Positions 12,470 to 25,720 of a stretch of DNA of 64,000 bases are shown piece by piece. Both the position numbers and the translations under genes were made by a program. The stretch covers positions 496,001-560,000 of the forward strand of contig JAKSZT010000116.1 in NCBI GenBank assembly GCA_026826555.1, read 5' to 3'. This stretch comes from Tolypeutes matacus. Taxonomy: Eukaryota > Chordata > Mammalia > Cingulata > Chlamyphoridae. Each line of letters begins with the position of its first letter. The stretch's first letter is position 1. The notes beneath the pieces were generated by a model. It did no database searches. It saw only the letters and a program-made list of their open reading frames with translations, and was not told where the DNA came from.

Positions 12470-12728
12470 AGGTCCCTGGGAGCCCATTGTGAAACTAACA
12501 GTCAGGGGCAGCCTTGTTAACTTCCTGGTCAATACAGGGGCTATATACTCTGCTCTAAAACTGGACCCTGGTCCCTTTAAAGCTTAACATACTCTGTTCC
12601 AAGTGGCCACTGAGAAGATACACTCTTATCCATGGACCACCACACGGATCTTTAATCTTGGATCTGGTGCTATCACCCTCTCTTTCCTCATTATGTCTGA
12701 CTTTCCCTACCCCCTGCTGGGATGAGAC
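12470..12728 (+). pseudogene. pro: ERV-1 protease remnant
   Basis: Retroviral aspartic protease, located between the gag stop and the reverse transcriptase. The active-site region is at 12520-12545. The catalytic aspartate of the usual DTGA motif is replaced by asparagine (codon at 12531-12533), so this copy could not be catalytic even without its stops. Confidence 0.78.
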
Positions 12729-14800
12729 TTGCTACAAAAATTGAAAGCCACCATCTCCTTCCAGGATGGTGAGACAAAACTAAAGATCAGCGCTCAGCCC
12801 CAGACCCTCCTAGTAACCTGCCCTACCTCAAAAGAATATCTCCTAACAGGCCTTGAGACACTGCCAGTGGCAAATCAGTTACTGCAAGAATTCCAGCACC
12901 TGGTTCCAGGAGTCTGGGCTGAGACAACACCACCCTGGGCTGGCTCAGCATCAGGCCCACTAGGTGGTGCAACTACTCAGCACATCTCTCCCCATCTGGG
13001 TACAGCAGTATGCAATCAGCCACGAGGCCAGGACTGGAATTGAAAAACACATCAACAATCTACTTAATGCAGGTATTCTTATTCCTTGCCAGTCCCCTTG
13101 GAATACCCCCTTACTTCCTGTGCAAAAGCCAGAGAGCACAGACTATCAGCCAGTACAGGATCTTAGAGAAGTAAATAAGAGGGTTGAAACAATACACCCG
13201 GCTGTCACTATCCCATAACACGTTTCCAAGCCAGCTCCTTCTGGAACATACTACCTACACCGTCCTGGATTTAAAAGATGCATTCTTTTCTATACATTTG
13301 GCACCAGTTAGCCAGCCCATTTTTGCCTTTGAAGACCTTCTGCCTGGGGGATGTGGACAGCTGACATGGACCAGGCTTCCCCAAGGATTCAAAAACTCCC
13401 CTGCCTTGTTTGGGGAGGCTCTGGGGTGAGACTTCTCCCACTTCAGAGAGCAGCATCCAGGTGTTACCCTACTTCAGTATGTATTGACCTCCTTCTAGCA
13501 GCACTGTCCTCAGACTCTTGCGAAGCAGCAACTCTCAGCCTACCCAAAGCCTTAGTGGAAATGGGATATCATGTATCCACCCAAAAGGCTCAGCTCTGCT
13601 CCCACTCCATAATATATCTTGGATACATCTTAGAAAAAGGGGAGCGGTGACTTTCACGTGACAGTGTACAAGCTGTATTGGGCATCTCTGAGCCAACCTC
13701 AAAATGACAGGTACGTGCATTTCTTGGCAGGGTGGGATATTACAGACTGTGGATCACCAGATTTGCAGAAATTGCTAAGACACTTTATGCCACCATGGCG
13801 GGAAAGGGTAGTGACTTGTTGTGGACCAACAAGCAGCAGGAAGCTTTTACATGCCTGAAGACAGATCTGGTGAGTGCCCCCACCTTCGAATTACCTGACT
13901 TTTCCAAACCCTTTAATCTATTTGTTGATTAAAATTATGGGGTTAACAAAGGAGGCTTAACCCAGTCCATTAGGCCTTGGTGCCCAAAAAACTGGTCTCA
14001 AAAAAACTGGACTATGTAGCTGCTGGATGGCCAAACTGCTTAAGAGCTGTAGCAGCCACTGCCCTTTTAATTAAGGAAACCTCTAAGTTAACCTTTGGCC
14101 AAAATCTGGTGGTAATGGCCCCACATTTTGTAGAAGCCCTCTTCCACAGTCCCCCAGACTGCTGGATATCTAATGCCAAAATCACACAATATCAAGTGTT
14201 ATTGTTGAACCCAACCTCTGTGGTATTCTCAAAAATGTAGGCATTAATTCTGGCAACCCTGCTCCTTGACTCTAGTGCCCACCCAGTGGCCCATAACTGC
14301 TTAACTTTCTGGACACCCTGTCGGGGCTATTCCCAGACCTCACTGATGTACCTTTGCCAGAGGCTTCCCATAATCTCTACGTGGATGGCAGCAGTTTTGT
14401 TAAGGTCAGAATCCATTATGCAGAGCAGCTGTAGTAGAGCCACCCAAAACTATCTGTGCTCAATCTTTAAGCCATGGCACATCTGCCCAATGGGCCAAAC
14501 TAATAGCCCTTACTCAGGCTTTAAGATGGGCAAAAGGTCAAACTGTCAATATTTACATGGACAGTGGCTATGCCTTTGCTACAGCCCATGTACACAGTGC
14601 ACTGTACCAAGAGTGAGGATTCCTAACCTCTGGAGGAAAAGAGATTAAAAATGGAGCTGAAGTCCTAGCATTATTAGAAGCCATTTGGTTCCCTGACCGA
14701 GTAGCCATTGTTCACTGCAAGGGACACCAGAAGGGAAACCCCCGCAGGCTGAAGGCAACCACTAGCAGACAAAGGTGCATGAGCTGCCACCTTCCTACTG
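12729..14800 (+). pseudogene. pol: ERV-1 reverse transcriptase and RNase H remnant
   Basis: Gamma-type reverse transcriptase. Conserved blocks include '[10 protein letters not shown]' (about 13159-13190), '[14 protein letters not shown]' (about 13266-13307) and '[16 protein letters not shown]' (about 13375-13425). The catalytic YVDD region at 13478-13495 contains a one-base frameshift and has lost its aspartates. RNase H follows, with 'YVDGSSF' near 14378-14400 and a second block near 14550-14600. Multiple stops occur, and no part is functional. Confidence 0.88.
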
Positions 14801-16030
14801 CTCACCCCTGTCCAAATGTTCCTGGCAGTTCCAAGCTGGGAACTCCCAGTACTACACTACTCCCCAGAAAATGTCAAGCAGGGGGAAAGTCTAGGAGCTA
14901 AAATTTCCCCAGAAAGTTGGTTAGTCCTGCCCAATGGCAGGACATATCTACCTGAAGCAGTGGGAAGGCAATTAGTCAAAAGGCTGCATGACACTATGTA
15001 TATAGGTGGCACCAAATTAATAGAATTAATAAAAAGAGACTTTTATTTCCCTGGTTTGTCTAAAATCAGCAAAAGCATCACATTAATATGTGAAGTCTGT
15101 GTTAGAGTAAATCAAAGAGGAGGTGCCCAAGCTCCAGTGGGAACTAGACTCTGAGGGATGGAACCAGGGAAGCACTGGGAGATAGACTTTACTGAAATAA
15201 AGTTGGGAAAATACGGGTATAGGTATCTCCTGGTGCTGGTAGATATGTTTTCGGGATGGGAGGAAGACTAACCAACTAAAAATGAAACAGCCACAGTATT
15301 AAGTTAAGAAGCTGATAGCAGAAATCATTCTGAGATTTGGGCTTCCTCTTAGAATAAGGTCAGATAACGGTCCAGCCTTCATAGCACAGGTGACTCAACA
15401 ATTGGCTAAAGCCCTGGGTATAAATTGGAAACAGCACTGTGCATTTAGACCCCAAAGTTCAGGACAGGTTGAAAGGATGACCCACACCTTGAAAGAAATC
15501 CTAACCATGCTGGAATCTGGCAAAAAGTGGGTGAGCCTCCTACCTTTTGTCCTCCTTAAGGCCAGATGTACCCCCTACATGCAGGGTATTATTCCATATG
15601 AAATATTATTTGGCAGATCCCCGCCCCCATTGCTCAAGTTGGGGTTGGAAAAAATATCTGAATATGACAACCAATATCTTTCCTCTACTCTAAAAGTACT
15701 GGACCAGATTAGGAAAATTGTCAATTGAACGGTCCAAAAAGCCCATCCCCCTCATCCATGTACTAACCCTCCTTTATTTCAGGCGCAGCCCAGAAAACCA
15801 ATCTGGGTATGGAAGCTCCAAGCTGGAACACTTGAGCCATGGTGGGCCAACCCATATGTGGTGATCCTCACAATGCCTACAGAAGTAAAAGTTACGGGGA
15901 AAAGACACTGGATACATGCATCCCAGGTAAAGGTCTTCAGGTGTGGTACAGTATACTCAAAGGCAGAAAAATGGACAGTCACCAGAACAGGAGACCCCTT
16001 AATGATCAAGATTCACCGAGGAAGTTAAGA
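14801..16030 (+). pseudogene. pol: ERV-1 integrase remnant
   Basis: Integrase region of pol. The N-terminal zinc-binding HHCC pattern is visible, with histidines in 14980-15010 and the cysteine pair at about 15090-15101. All three catalytic acidic residues can be seen: Asp at 15185-15187, Asp at 15363-15365 and Glu at 15471-15473 in 'SSGQVER'. The C-terminal DNA-binding region continues to a stop near 16027. Stops and frameshifts near 15150, 15270, 15305 and 15726 break the frame. Open pieces are 14816-15154 and 15390-15728. Confidence 0.87.
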
Positions 16031-16054
16031 CTAAGGGTGGGGAAGAGGGAGGGA

Positions 16055-17935
16055 TATGGCAACAGCTGGCAAATGAGTTTGCTGCCCCTCTTGGTCATTA
16101 GCGTGTTCATCAATAGTTTTTGATTAACCTCCTATAACTGGAGTATTATAAGGACAAAGGATGGAAATGTTCTAAATGTCAATCAAACTACTGGGAGATA
16201 TCCCACCCTCTCTTTCAACCTGTGTTCCCTCCTTGGGGAGAATTAGAACAACCTAGATATGGAGCCAAATGGACCTCCTGCAGGTCACAGATGTGGAGAC
16301 ACATATTTAGAAAGAGGACTAACCCAGGCCAAGCTCTATGCCTGCACCACAGACGGGACCCCAGAATGCCATATTCGAGGGCAGTACCACTGTGCTCAAT
16401 GGGGTTGCAAAACCCTAGCCCCATGGTATTCCAGAGATACTTCTATCAGCCTCTTCAGGGGAGCACAGCTCCAAAACCCAACCATAGGGTCCAGAAACCC
16501 CATTCACATCCGTATTATTAATGGATTCAATAAAGTCTGGGAAGGAGGCAAAACATGGGGCCTCAGACTATATGTAGTTGGTCAAGACCCTGGAGCTGAG
16601 TTTACCATCCAACAGGGTATTCTAAAACCCCCTCCACCGAATCCAGTGGGCCCCAACTGGGACCTTATCCTTAACCCAGAACTGGTATTTCCACCCAAAA
16701 GAAAACCAGGACTCTTAAGGTCCCCCAAGCAAAAACCCCCCAGAACCCCCTTGTGATCAATGTTGTCCTCTGTCTTCACTTTCTTAAATGAGAGCCAGCC
16801 AAATGCCACCAATGGTTGCTGGCTCTGCCTAAAACCCCAGCCTCCTTATTACTTTGGAATAGGAGCAGATGGAAGCACTATCTCCAATACATCACTATAT
16901 ATTCAAAAGATATCAGTAAATGAGAGTCAAATTTTATGTAAGCGGGGTCATGAACCAGTTCTAACTCTGGGACACTTACAAGGTAATGACACCTGTTTTG
17001 CCCCCTCCTCAACCAAAATCAATGCAACCTTCCTAGGCCTCCACAGTTCGTCAGTTGTTTTCTCTGATGTAACTGATGAATCCTATTATTGGAAAGCCCC
17101 CAATGGCACCTGGTTCACCTGTACCCAAGGAGTCGCCCCTTGTCTCTCCCCCAAAACTTGTCACAATCTAAGACTGGAAAAGACCCAGTTATTTGCATCC
17201 TTGTGCATATCATCCCACAGGTATACTGGTATTCAGGTGAAGGAGGCCACAAGCATTTTAGAACTATGAGTCAGTTTAAACGACTATCCTCTTTCCCATT
17301 ATGATTGACCTTGGGATCAGGGCATCAGCAGCCTTGGGAATGGTAGCCATGATCACTGGCAAAGGAAATTTTAACACCTTATCCACTCAAGTTGACTTAG
17401 ACCTAAAAGAGTTAGAAAAATCAGTTAGTCATCTAAAAAATTCCTCATCCTCTCTGGCCAAAATTGTTCAGCAAAATAGGCGTGGGTTAGATATATTATT
17501 CTTAAAACAGGGAGGACTATGTATAGCCATAGGCAAAACATGCTGTTTCTATGCTAACCACTCAGGAGTGATAAAGGAAAGCCTCTCATTAGTCAGAAAT
17601 AAGCTACAGGAACTGGAAGAATTCAGAACAAAAAGTACAAACTGTACAAAAGCCTGTATTCATGGTCTCCATGGCTAATTACCATAATCACTGCTGCTGC
17701 AGGCCCACTTGTCCTCATTATGCTAGGATTTCTAGTGGGCTTTCTTTTCATTAACTGTCTCACTTCCTATATTCAGAAAAGAATACAGGCAGTAAAACGA
17801 ATGGTGCTACACTCTCACTACATGCCTCTTGCTACTGATGCAGTCAATGGTTTGACTAATGCCATTACAGGAGTAGGGAATGAAAAGGAAACAAGACCAC
17901 ACCAATTCACCCCAGCAGGAACCCCAAGCTTATAA
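16055..17935 (+). pseudogene. env: ERV-1 envelope remnant
   Basis: Envelope precursor. The surface subunit is open in 16259-16756, then shifts frame and continues 16760-17269, with the CWLC disulfide-exchange motif at 16817-16828 and several N-glycosylation sites. The transmembrane subunit starts near 17300, with a heptad-rich stretch (about 17390-17470), a conserved ectodomain block ending in a CX6CC motif at 17520-17546, a hydrophobic anchor at about 17670-17760 and a cytoplasmic tail to about 17935. A stop separates the ectodomain from the anchor at about 17676. There are at least three frame breaks. Confidence 0.88.
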
Positions 17936-17987
17936 AATATGTGTGGTCATTAAAAACCCAGACACAGATCCGGGTCGAATGGGGGAA

Positions 17988-18323
17988 TGGTGGGCCTAAT
18001 GTGGGAATGGCACCACTTGTGCTGGGAAAAGGTGAATCACTTCCTCCCCCACTGAGATGTTAATGGCAAATATCCGTTTCTGTAACTCTGCTTGCTTGCT
18101 TTGCTCAGAGCACTATATAGAAATGTATATTTTTAAACCTACCAATCCTGTCTCTTGGCACACAAGGGAAAGTTTGGCACGCATGGGAAGAAAGTCTGTA
18201 AAGACTGCTGCCTCCAGATTTTAGGTGCGACTCTTACTAAAGAGCATGCCCCAGCTGGGAATAAAGGTTCCATTAAATTTTTCTCCTGGGAATTGTTACT
18301 TAAATGAAGTGTTCCACTTCACA
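17988..18323 (+). repeat. ERV-1 3' LTR
   Basis: Follows a purine tract 'gaatgggggaa' (17977-17987). Starts with TG at 17988 and ends with CA near 18323 (or 18328). Contains a TATA-like box at 18113-18120 and a poly(A) signal AATAAA at 18260-18265. Length is about 336 bp. No partner 5' LTR is in the window. Confidence 0.75.
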
Positions 18324-18333
18324 GTGCAACGGA

Positions 18334-19090
18334 GGTCAGCACACCATTTTGCTCAATGATGGCCACACCCAAAGTACAGCCACTGCTTTATGAGTTCCCA
18401 TTTCTCCCAGACTTAGGAGATCCCTTCTGATCCCTTTGCCCTGGTTTAATGCCCTCATTTGAGTCTTGTTTGGACACCGGAAATGTATGTTCTTACTGAC
18501 CCATTGCTGTGTGTGCAAACCTTTTGTATTTAGGACATTTTGGTTAGATTCCCATAATGGACGTTTTGATTAGACCAATTTTTGTTAGAATGCTTTAGTT
18601 TAGTTAAGGGTCTCTGACTAGATTTCAGGAAACAGGCTGGACTGCAATCGTGCAGAAGTCCTACATACAAGGAACACACAGTGAAAGCGTGTGGCCATCT
18701 TTACCATGCCATGTGGGAGAGGGCTCCAGGATCTTCTGTGGAGAGACACAGAAACCATGAGAGGCTGAGTGAGAGGCCCGAGGCTGGAGTCATGGAGCAG
18801 CTGGTAGCTGAAGACATCCAGGCCAGAGGATATGGGAGAGGTGTGAGGAATTGTGTCTGATGGCACACTGCTGAGCTCAGGGAGAAAATGAGTTGGAAGG
18901 AGAAGGCAGAGAGAGACAGGCAGGCCCAACATTTTGCCTTGGGAGGAGTCCAGCAGCAGCTGACCCTTTTTAAGACAGCATTTTTCATGATGCCTTGATT
19001 TGGACATTTTCACAGCCTCAGAACTGTAAGTTTTAACCCTAATAAATTCCAATGAAAGCCAAATTATTTCTGGTATTTTGCATTGGCAGC
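18334..19090. repeat. Block X, copy A
   Basis: About 750 bp repeated at 24959-25720 (same orientation) and inverted at about 35656-36238, with its first bases again at 63975-64000 inverted. Read on the minus strand, it starts 'aaaataccagaaat.ngttggcttttattgg', which resembles the start of the dispersed repeat at 23795, so X may itself be an interspersed element. Short minus-strand frames in it are not kept across copies. Class unknown. Confidence 0.6.
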
Positions 19091-20055
19091 ACTTGGCACA
19101 CTCAAACAGCTAGGGACACAGGGTTGGAGAGCTGCCCTGTTTTCAAAAGGCAGTGTTTTCCTGCTTTCCAGTGAATTCACCTGTAAACTGTGGTTGTCTC
19201 CAGACTAAGCAGGATTGAGTACTGCTAAGATGGAGGGGGAAGTGCACTTGGCCAGCAAGGCCTGCAAGACAGGGAGTCAGGCATGGGAGTCACATTGTTT
19301 GGTGACTTGATTAATGTCACAGATATTTCACTATGATCTACCTGGCTCAGGCAGGGGTTGGGTGGTTGGCAGGGGCAGATAAAAGCATGGGACCTGGGGT
19401 CTGGTGCAGCAGAGGAGTTAGGGCACGGAGAGGAGACCTCTTGCTCCTGCTCCTTTTGCCCATACTTCCTTCCCTTGGCCTCCAGCATTGACCCTCTGAG
19501 GAGGCTGTTCTTACTGTACAACTTCTGGGTCTCAGGCACAGACTCAGGTGTCCTGTTTCCAGTTCTACATTCACCTTCTCCAATCTTGGGGAAGCTAAAG
19601 AAAGAGCAATGCCAAGATAAAACCTGTTGGTGTCAGGAAGGAAATGTCAAAATTCACATTACAGCATTGACTACACCAATAACATCACCAGAATGAGCAA
19701 CATTAGGCCAGTGACTCTAGAAAATACTATGGGAATCCCAGAAAGTCCTGGGACATATGGCTGACAAGAATGGAAGTGTGGTTGTGAGATGGTGTAACGT
19801 TTGCAGAAAATCTCAGAGGGTGCATTTGCCAGATATCTCTCAGACTAATTAAATATTAAATTTTCAACACATTTTTAACAGAGTTGGAAATGATGCAGAA
19901 CTCTTCAATCCCAGAAGGTAACGGAGGGGTTAGATGGGAAGAACTGATGAACAACTGAAGAAGCTGGAATGTAGCACATGTTCACAGCAGTTCCCCCAAG
20001 CCAGAGAGGGAATGTCCTGTTTGGGAACCAACCTCTCAGAGCCCCAATGAAAACC
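19091..20055. other. Tail block, copy A, first part
   Basis: Inverted relatives lie at 34690-35655 (D) and 62995-63975 (C). A short frame at 19358-19696 (112 codons) ends in a stop shared with frames at 35061-35360 (D, 99 codons) and 63360-63569 (C, 69 codons). About 60 codons before the stop stay in frame in all three. I do not recognise the product, and chance preservation in young duplicates is possible. Confidence 0.5.
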
Positions 20056-20070
20056 ATCATCATAGGTTCT

Positions 20071-20676
20071 TTTTTTTTTTTTGAGATTTTGGAATATTTT
20101 ATTTTTGTATCTAGAGTATATTACTCAACATGATGTCTCCAATGATTATCCATATTGTAGAATGCATCAAATTTCATTCCTTTATATACCTGAATTCTAT
20201 TCTATATATATATCACATATCACCATTTACCTGTATATCAACACTTGGGCTCTATCTACATTTTGGTCATAAATGTGAATAATGCTGCTATAAACATTAG
20301 TGTAAAAATATCTGTTCAAATCCCTGTTTTCAAGTTTTTTGGGTCTATACCAAGAGCGTGATTGTCAAGTCGTAAGGTAGCCCTATGTTCAACTTTCTTA
20401 TGTACCACCAAATGAATTTCCACAGCACCTGCATTATTTTACAATACCTACAATATATAAGGGTTTCAATTTTTTGCATCTTTACCCACATATATTATTT
20501 CCTTTTTAAAAAATAATAACCATTCAAACTTAGTGTGAATCGGTATCTCTTTGTGGTTATGATTTTATATTCCTGATAACCAATGATATTGACCATCTTT
20601 TCATGTGCTTATTGGCTCTTTGAATATCCTCTTTGAAGAAACTTTTTAACTGGGTAGTCTTTTCTAATGGTTCTAT
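20071..20676 (-). mobile_element. 5'-truncated L1 of an older type
   Basis: A 606-bp minus-strand insertion that begins with poly(T) at 20071 and reads, inverted, as the C-terminal end of L1 ORF2 (for example 'gaataatgctgctataaaca' at 20278). It is flanked by a perfect 15-bp duplication 'atcatcataggttct' at 20056-20070 and 20677-20691. Copies C, D and E lack it. It differs from the long-3'-UTR L1s nearby. Confidence 0.88.
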
Positions 20677-21526
20677 ATCATCATAGGTTCTTGAACAGCA
20701 AAGGAGGAAAGGGAAAAAGCCCTGCTCAGGACTCAGAGCCTCAGTTAGTGATGTGAGTCCCTCCAGCGGGTCTTCAGTGTCGATTAAGCAGCAGGAAGTA
20801 CATCTTCTCCTGTGGTGCTAACAGCCCTCTAGCCGGACATGTGTAAAGAGCATGTTGCCTTCACACAGTCGTGACCATGCTCCTCGTGCTCCATGCTCAC
20901 TCTTCCTGAGGGAGGCCTCCCCCTGTCCAGGCAGCTGGGGAGGGTGACAAAGGGAGTGAGCTCTTTGCCTTTATGTGTGTCTGTATTTGCAAAGGGTGAG
21001 GGGAAGTGCCCCCACAGTAATGTTGCAGATACAAATCAAGATCTTCAAATCAACCACTTTGTATGAATTCATTGAGTATTATTTTCAAAATTTCTTTTAA
21101 ATTATAACCAAATTATCAGTGCAAAGAGTATAAAAATAATTTATGTCTGTTATGTCAAATAGCCTTCTCTAACCTCAATCCTCATTCCTCCTTCCTCAGT
21201 ATTATCTGCATTGGCAGATTCTTTTGGGTACACATTTCTGTTTGTAAATACATGCATTCTATAATTTCATCTGTCCCACACCCTATCACACTTGAGACAA
21301 ATATTGGAGTACAACTTAAGAATATAAATAAATATTCCAACTTCTTAAAATACTTGAGAGCAGTATATCATCTAATTATGAAAGGATCATTTCTGATTTA
21401 AAATAATAAGGAAAATTGGAGTGAAGTAGAGAGCAGGCCACTGTAGTTGAGTGGCTGTTGAACTTGAATCCACATCAGAATCAGAAGAAAAAACTGAAAA
21501 AAATATAAATGGTTGGGGTGCCTTAT
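20677..21526. other. Tail block, copy A, second part
   Basis: Continues the tail after the L1 insertion and runs into copy B. Inverted relatives are 33844-34690 (D), 49653-50520 (E) and 62145-62995 (C). AT-rich, no coding pattern recognised. Confidence 0.55.
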
Positions 21527-21540
21527 AAGAAAATGCTACA
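21527..21540. other. Empty L1 integration site, copy B
   Basis: 'aagaaaatgctaca' occurs once here, joining tail to ZNF flank without interruption. The same sequence borders the L1 copies in A, D and E. It therefore represents the pre-insertion state. Confidence 0.72.
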
Positions 21541-23240
<1,700 letters not shown>

Positions 23241-23794
23241 GTGGGATGAAACAAAAGCAGTGCTACAGTGAAATTTATAGCATTGAATGCATTCATTAGA
23301 AAAGAGGAAAGATCCAATATCAATCATCTAAGCGTCCAATTTGGGAAGTGCAACAATATCCCCTTTCTATTTGTTCTATCATTCATGGTTCTTCTTGCTT
23401 CAATGAGCATCACATCCAGTTTGGTGACTTCATAACAAGGAAATGGGGAAGTGATACAGCACGTTATTAATGATGGGGACAAAACAACACACCATAAGTC
23501 AACCCTGCAACCTTCAGGCTTCTGAAGGATAAGAAAGGTGCAGCTTCCAATTTTGCATGAGTGCTGTGGCCCCAGAACAAAGGCCAAATGGCAACCCAGG
23601 AAATCCTATACACTTTGGTTTGGACTGACTATTTTTGTTCAATTTTTTCCTTCTATTTATTTGGTTGAGATGCACTATTTAATATTCTTAAAGTTTACTG
23701 GGGAAATTATAACACTTTTGTTTGCCTTTCCAGATCTGCACTTATTATTTGTTATCGACTTGCCAAATAAAGTATTTTAAAACATTTTATATCC
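23241..23794. other. Unit spacer with ancient L1 fragment, copy B
   Basis: Aligns with 10341-10889. Contains the same old L1 fragment at about 23245-23345 (plus). Otherwise nothing recognised. Confidence 0.5.
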
Positions 23795-24370
23795 TGTATT
23801 AGTCAGACAAAGAAGTGTTGATGCAAAGTACCAGAAATCTGTTGGTCTTTATAAAGGGAATATATTTGGGTTAGAAGCTTACAGTTACCAAGCCATAAAG
23901 TATAAGTTGCTTCCTTCACCAAGGTCTGTTATCACGAATTGGAGCAAGACAGCTGCCGACATTTGCCAGGGTTCAGATTTCTAGGATTTCACTATTCCCA
24001 GGGCTGCATTTCTCTCTGGGCTCAGCTCCTCTGTTTCCTCCACAAGGTCAGCTGTAGACTCTGAGGCTCTCTAAGCTCTGCCTCTCTCCACAAGGCCAGC
24101 TGTGAACTATCAGGTGAATAGCTTGTCTCTTTTCTTCAGGGCCTTCTCTCCTTGCTCATCAGAACTCTAACATAAAAAACTGTTCTCACTCTGTCCTTTG
24201 TTAGTCTTTCTATAATTGAGACCCCACCCACGAATGGGCGGGACTCAATACCCTACCGACTCTGGCCTTGTCAACACCCTTATCATAACTTAACCATGCC
24301 CAGATTAACAGACCAGTCTACAAGCATAATCCAATATCTATTTTTGGAATTCATAATGATATCCAACTGC
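23795..24370 (+). repeat. Dispersed repeat, longer copy
   Basis: About 575 bp from 'tgtattagtcagac' to 'atatccaactgctac'. I recall elements of this look ('ccagaaatctgttggtcttt', 'gcccagattaac') as abundant in armadillo, but cannot name the family or decide between LTR and DNA origin. A truncated copy at the same unit position (10890-11049) shows that it predates the A/B duplication. Confidence 0.62.
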
Positions 24371-24958
24371 TACATATCCATTTACCCATCTTATGCTATA
24401 TATTATTTTATGGTGTATTTTAACACTTTATTGATGTCCTAGGCCATGGATATCATTATTACTTTTTCCATTCAATAGTCATTTAGATATATGAATTTAA
24501 TTCACAGATATTGTTCTTCCTTCCATCCTGAAACTTGAACCTACTGAGATTATTTTCTTTCTGCCTGAAGAATATTCTTTTACATTTCTTTTAAAGTGAG
24601 TTGCTGCTAGAAAACTTTATTAGTTTTTAATCATTTGTAAAAGTATTTGTTTCAATTCTTTTGAAGGATTGAGATGAATTAAATCTCCACTGCTTTTGAG
24701 AGCACACTTGAGGTTGAAATTCTCCATACTGTTGGAAATGTAATAAGTTCTGTGGAGAAGAAAACAGGGGATTTCAGTTTTACACCATGATTCCTGCCCA
24801 CCCACCCCCAAGGGAAAATCTGTGGGCTCTCGCTTTGGGGATGGGAATTATGTAAAACTTCTCTGAGTTGCACACCTGATTTTGGAGCAAAGACTCAGTG
24901 GAGAAAGCACAGTATATTGAGTGCTTTTTGGGACCATTCTAGGGACCAGTTCATTGGT
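24371..24958. other. AT-rich stretch, no gene seen
   Basis: Unit sequence present only in copy B; the counterpart in copy A was lost where ERV-1 sits. The part 24540-24600 ('ttctgcctgaagaatattc') vaguely resembles an old LINE, but I would not assign it. Confidence 0.35.
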
Positions 24959-25720
24959 GGTCAGCACCCCATTTTGCTCAATGATGGGCACACCCAAAAT
25001 ACAGCCACTGCTTCATGAGTTCCCATTTCTTCCGGACTTAGGAGAACTCTCCTGATCCCTGTGCCCTGGGTTAGTGCCCTCATTTGAGTCTTGTGTGGAT
25101 CCCTTAGATGTATGTTTCTACTCACACATTGCTGTGTGTGTAAGCCTTTTTTATGTAGGACATTTTGGTGAGATTCAGATAAGGGACCTTTATATTAGTT
25201 CACTTTTTGTTAGATTGCTTTAGTGTATTAAGAGCCTCTGATTAGATTTCACGCAACAGGACAGACCCCAATCATTGTGCTAAACTCCTACATACATGGT
25301 ACACATGGAGAAAGAGTGCTGCCATGTTTACTCTGCCATTTGGAAGAGGGTTCCAGGATCTCCTACAGCTTTGGAGACACACAGAAACCCTGAGAGGCTG
25401 AGGGAGAGGCCAGAGGCTGGAGTCATGGAGCAGCTTGAATCTGAAGATATCAAGGCCAGAGGGTAAGGCAGAAGTGTAATTGTGTCTGATGGCCCACTGC
25501 TGAACTGAGGGAGAAAGTGAGTTTGGAGGAGAAGGCCAAGAGAGACGGGCAGACCCAACATTTTGCCTTGGGAGTAGTCCAGCATCATCTGACCCTTGTT
25601 AAGACAGCATTTTTGATGGTGCCTTGATTTGGACATTGTCACAGCCTTAGAACTGTAAGTGTTAGCCCTAATAAATTCCAATAAAAGCCAACTTATTTCT
25701 GGTATTTTGCATTGGCGGTG
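24959..25720. repeat. Block X, copy B
   Basis: Matches 18334-19085 in the same orientation. It stops at about 25720 ('gcattggcggtg'), where L1-2 3' UTR sequence begins abruptly. The tail block that follows X in copy A is missing here. Confidence 0.65.

Larger units (their letters stand above)
11050..18330 (+). mobile_element. ERV-1, gammaretrovirus-like endogenous retrovirus, 5' truncated
   Basis: A class I endogenous retrovirus in the order gag, pro, pol, env, 3' LTR. Class is assigned from the single zinc knuckle at the end of gag, a gamma-type reverse transcriptase, the CWLC motif in the surface protein and a CX6CC motif in the transmembrane protein. The 5' LTR, primer binding site and start of gag are missing. 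The left boundary cuts a dispersed repeat. The right boundary joins block X near 18334. All genes carry stops or frameshifts. Compared with copy B, the ERV occupies the place of about 1.0 kb of unit sequence (23937-24958). Confidence 0.92.

Noticed and set aside
16760..17678. ERV-1 env considered as a domesticated, syncytin-like gene
   Set aside because: Open pieces are in different frames, with stops between surface pieces and between the ectodomain and the membrane anchor. No continuous product is possible.
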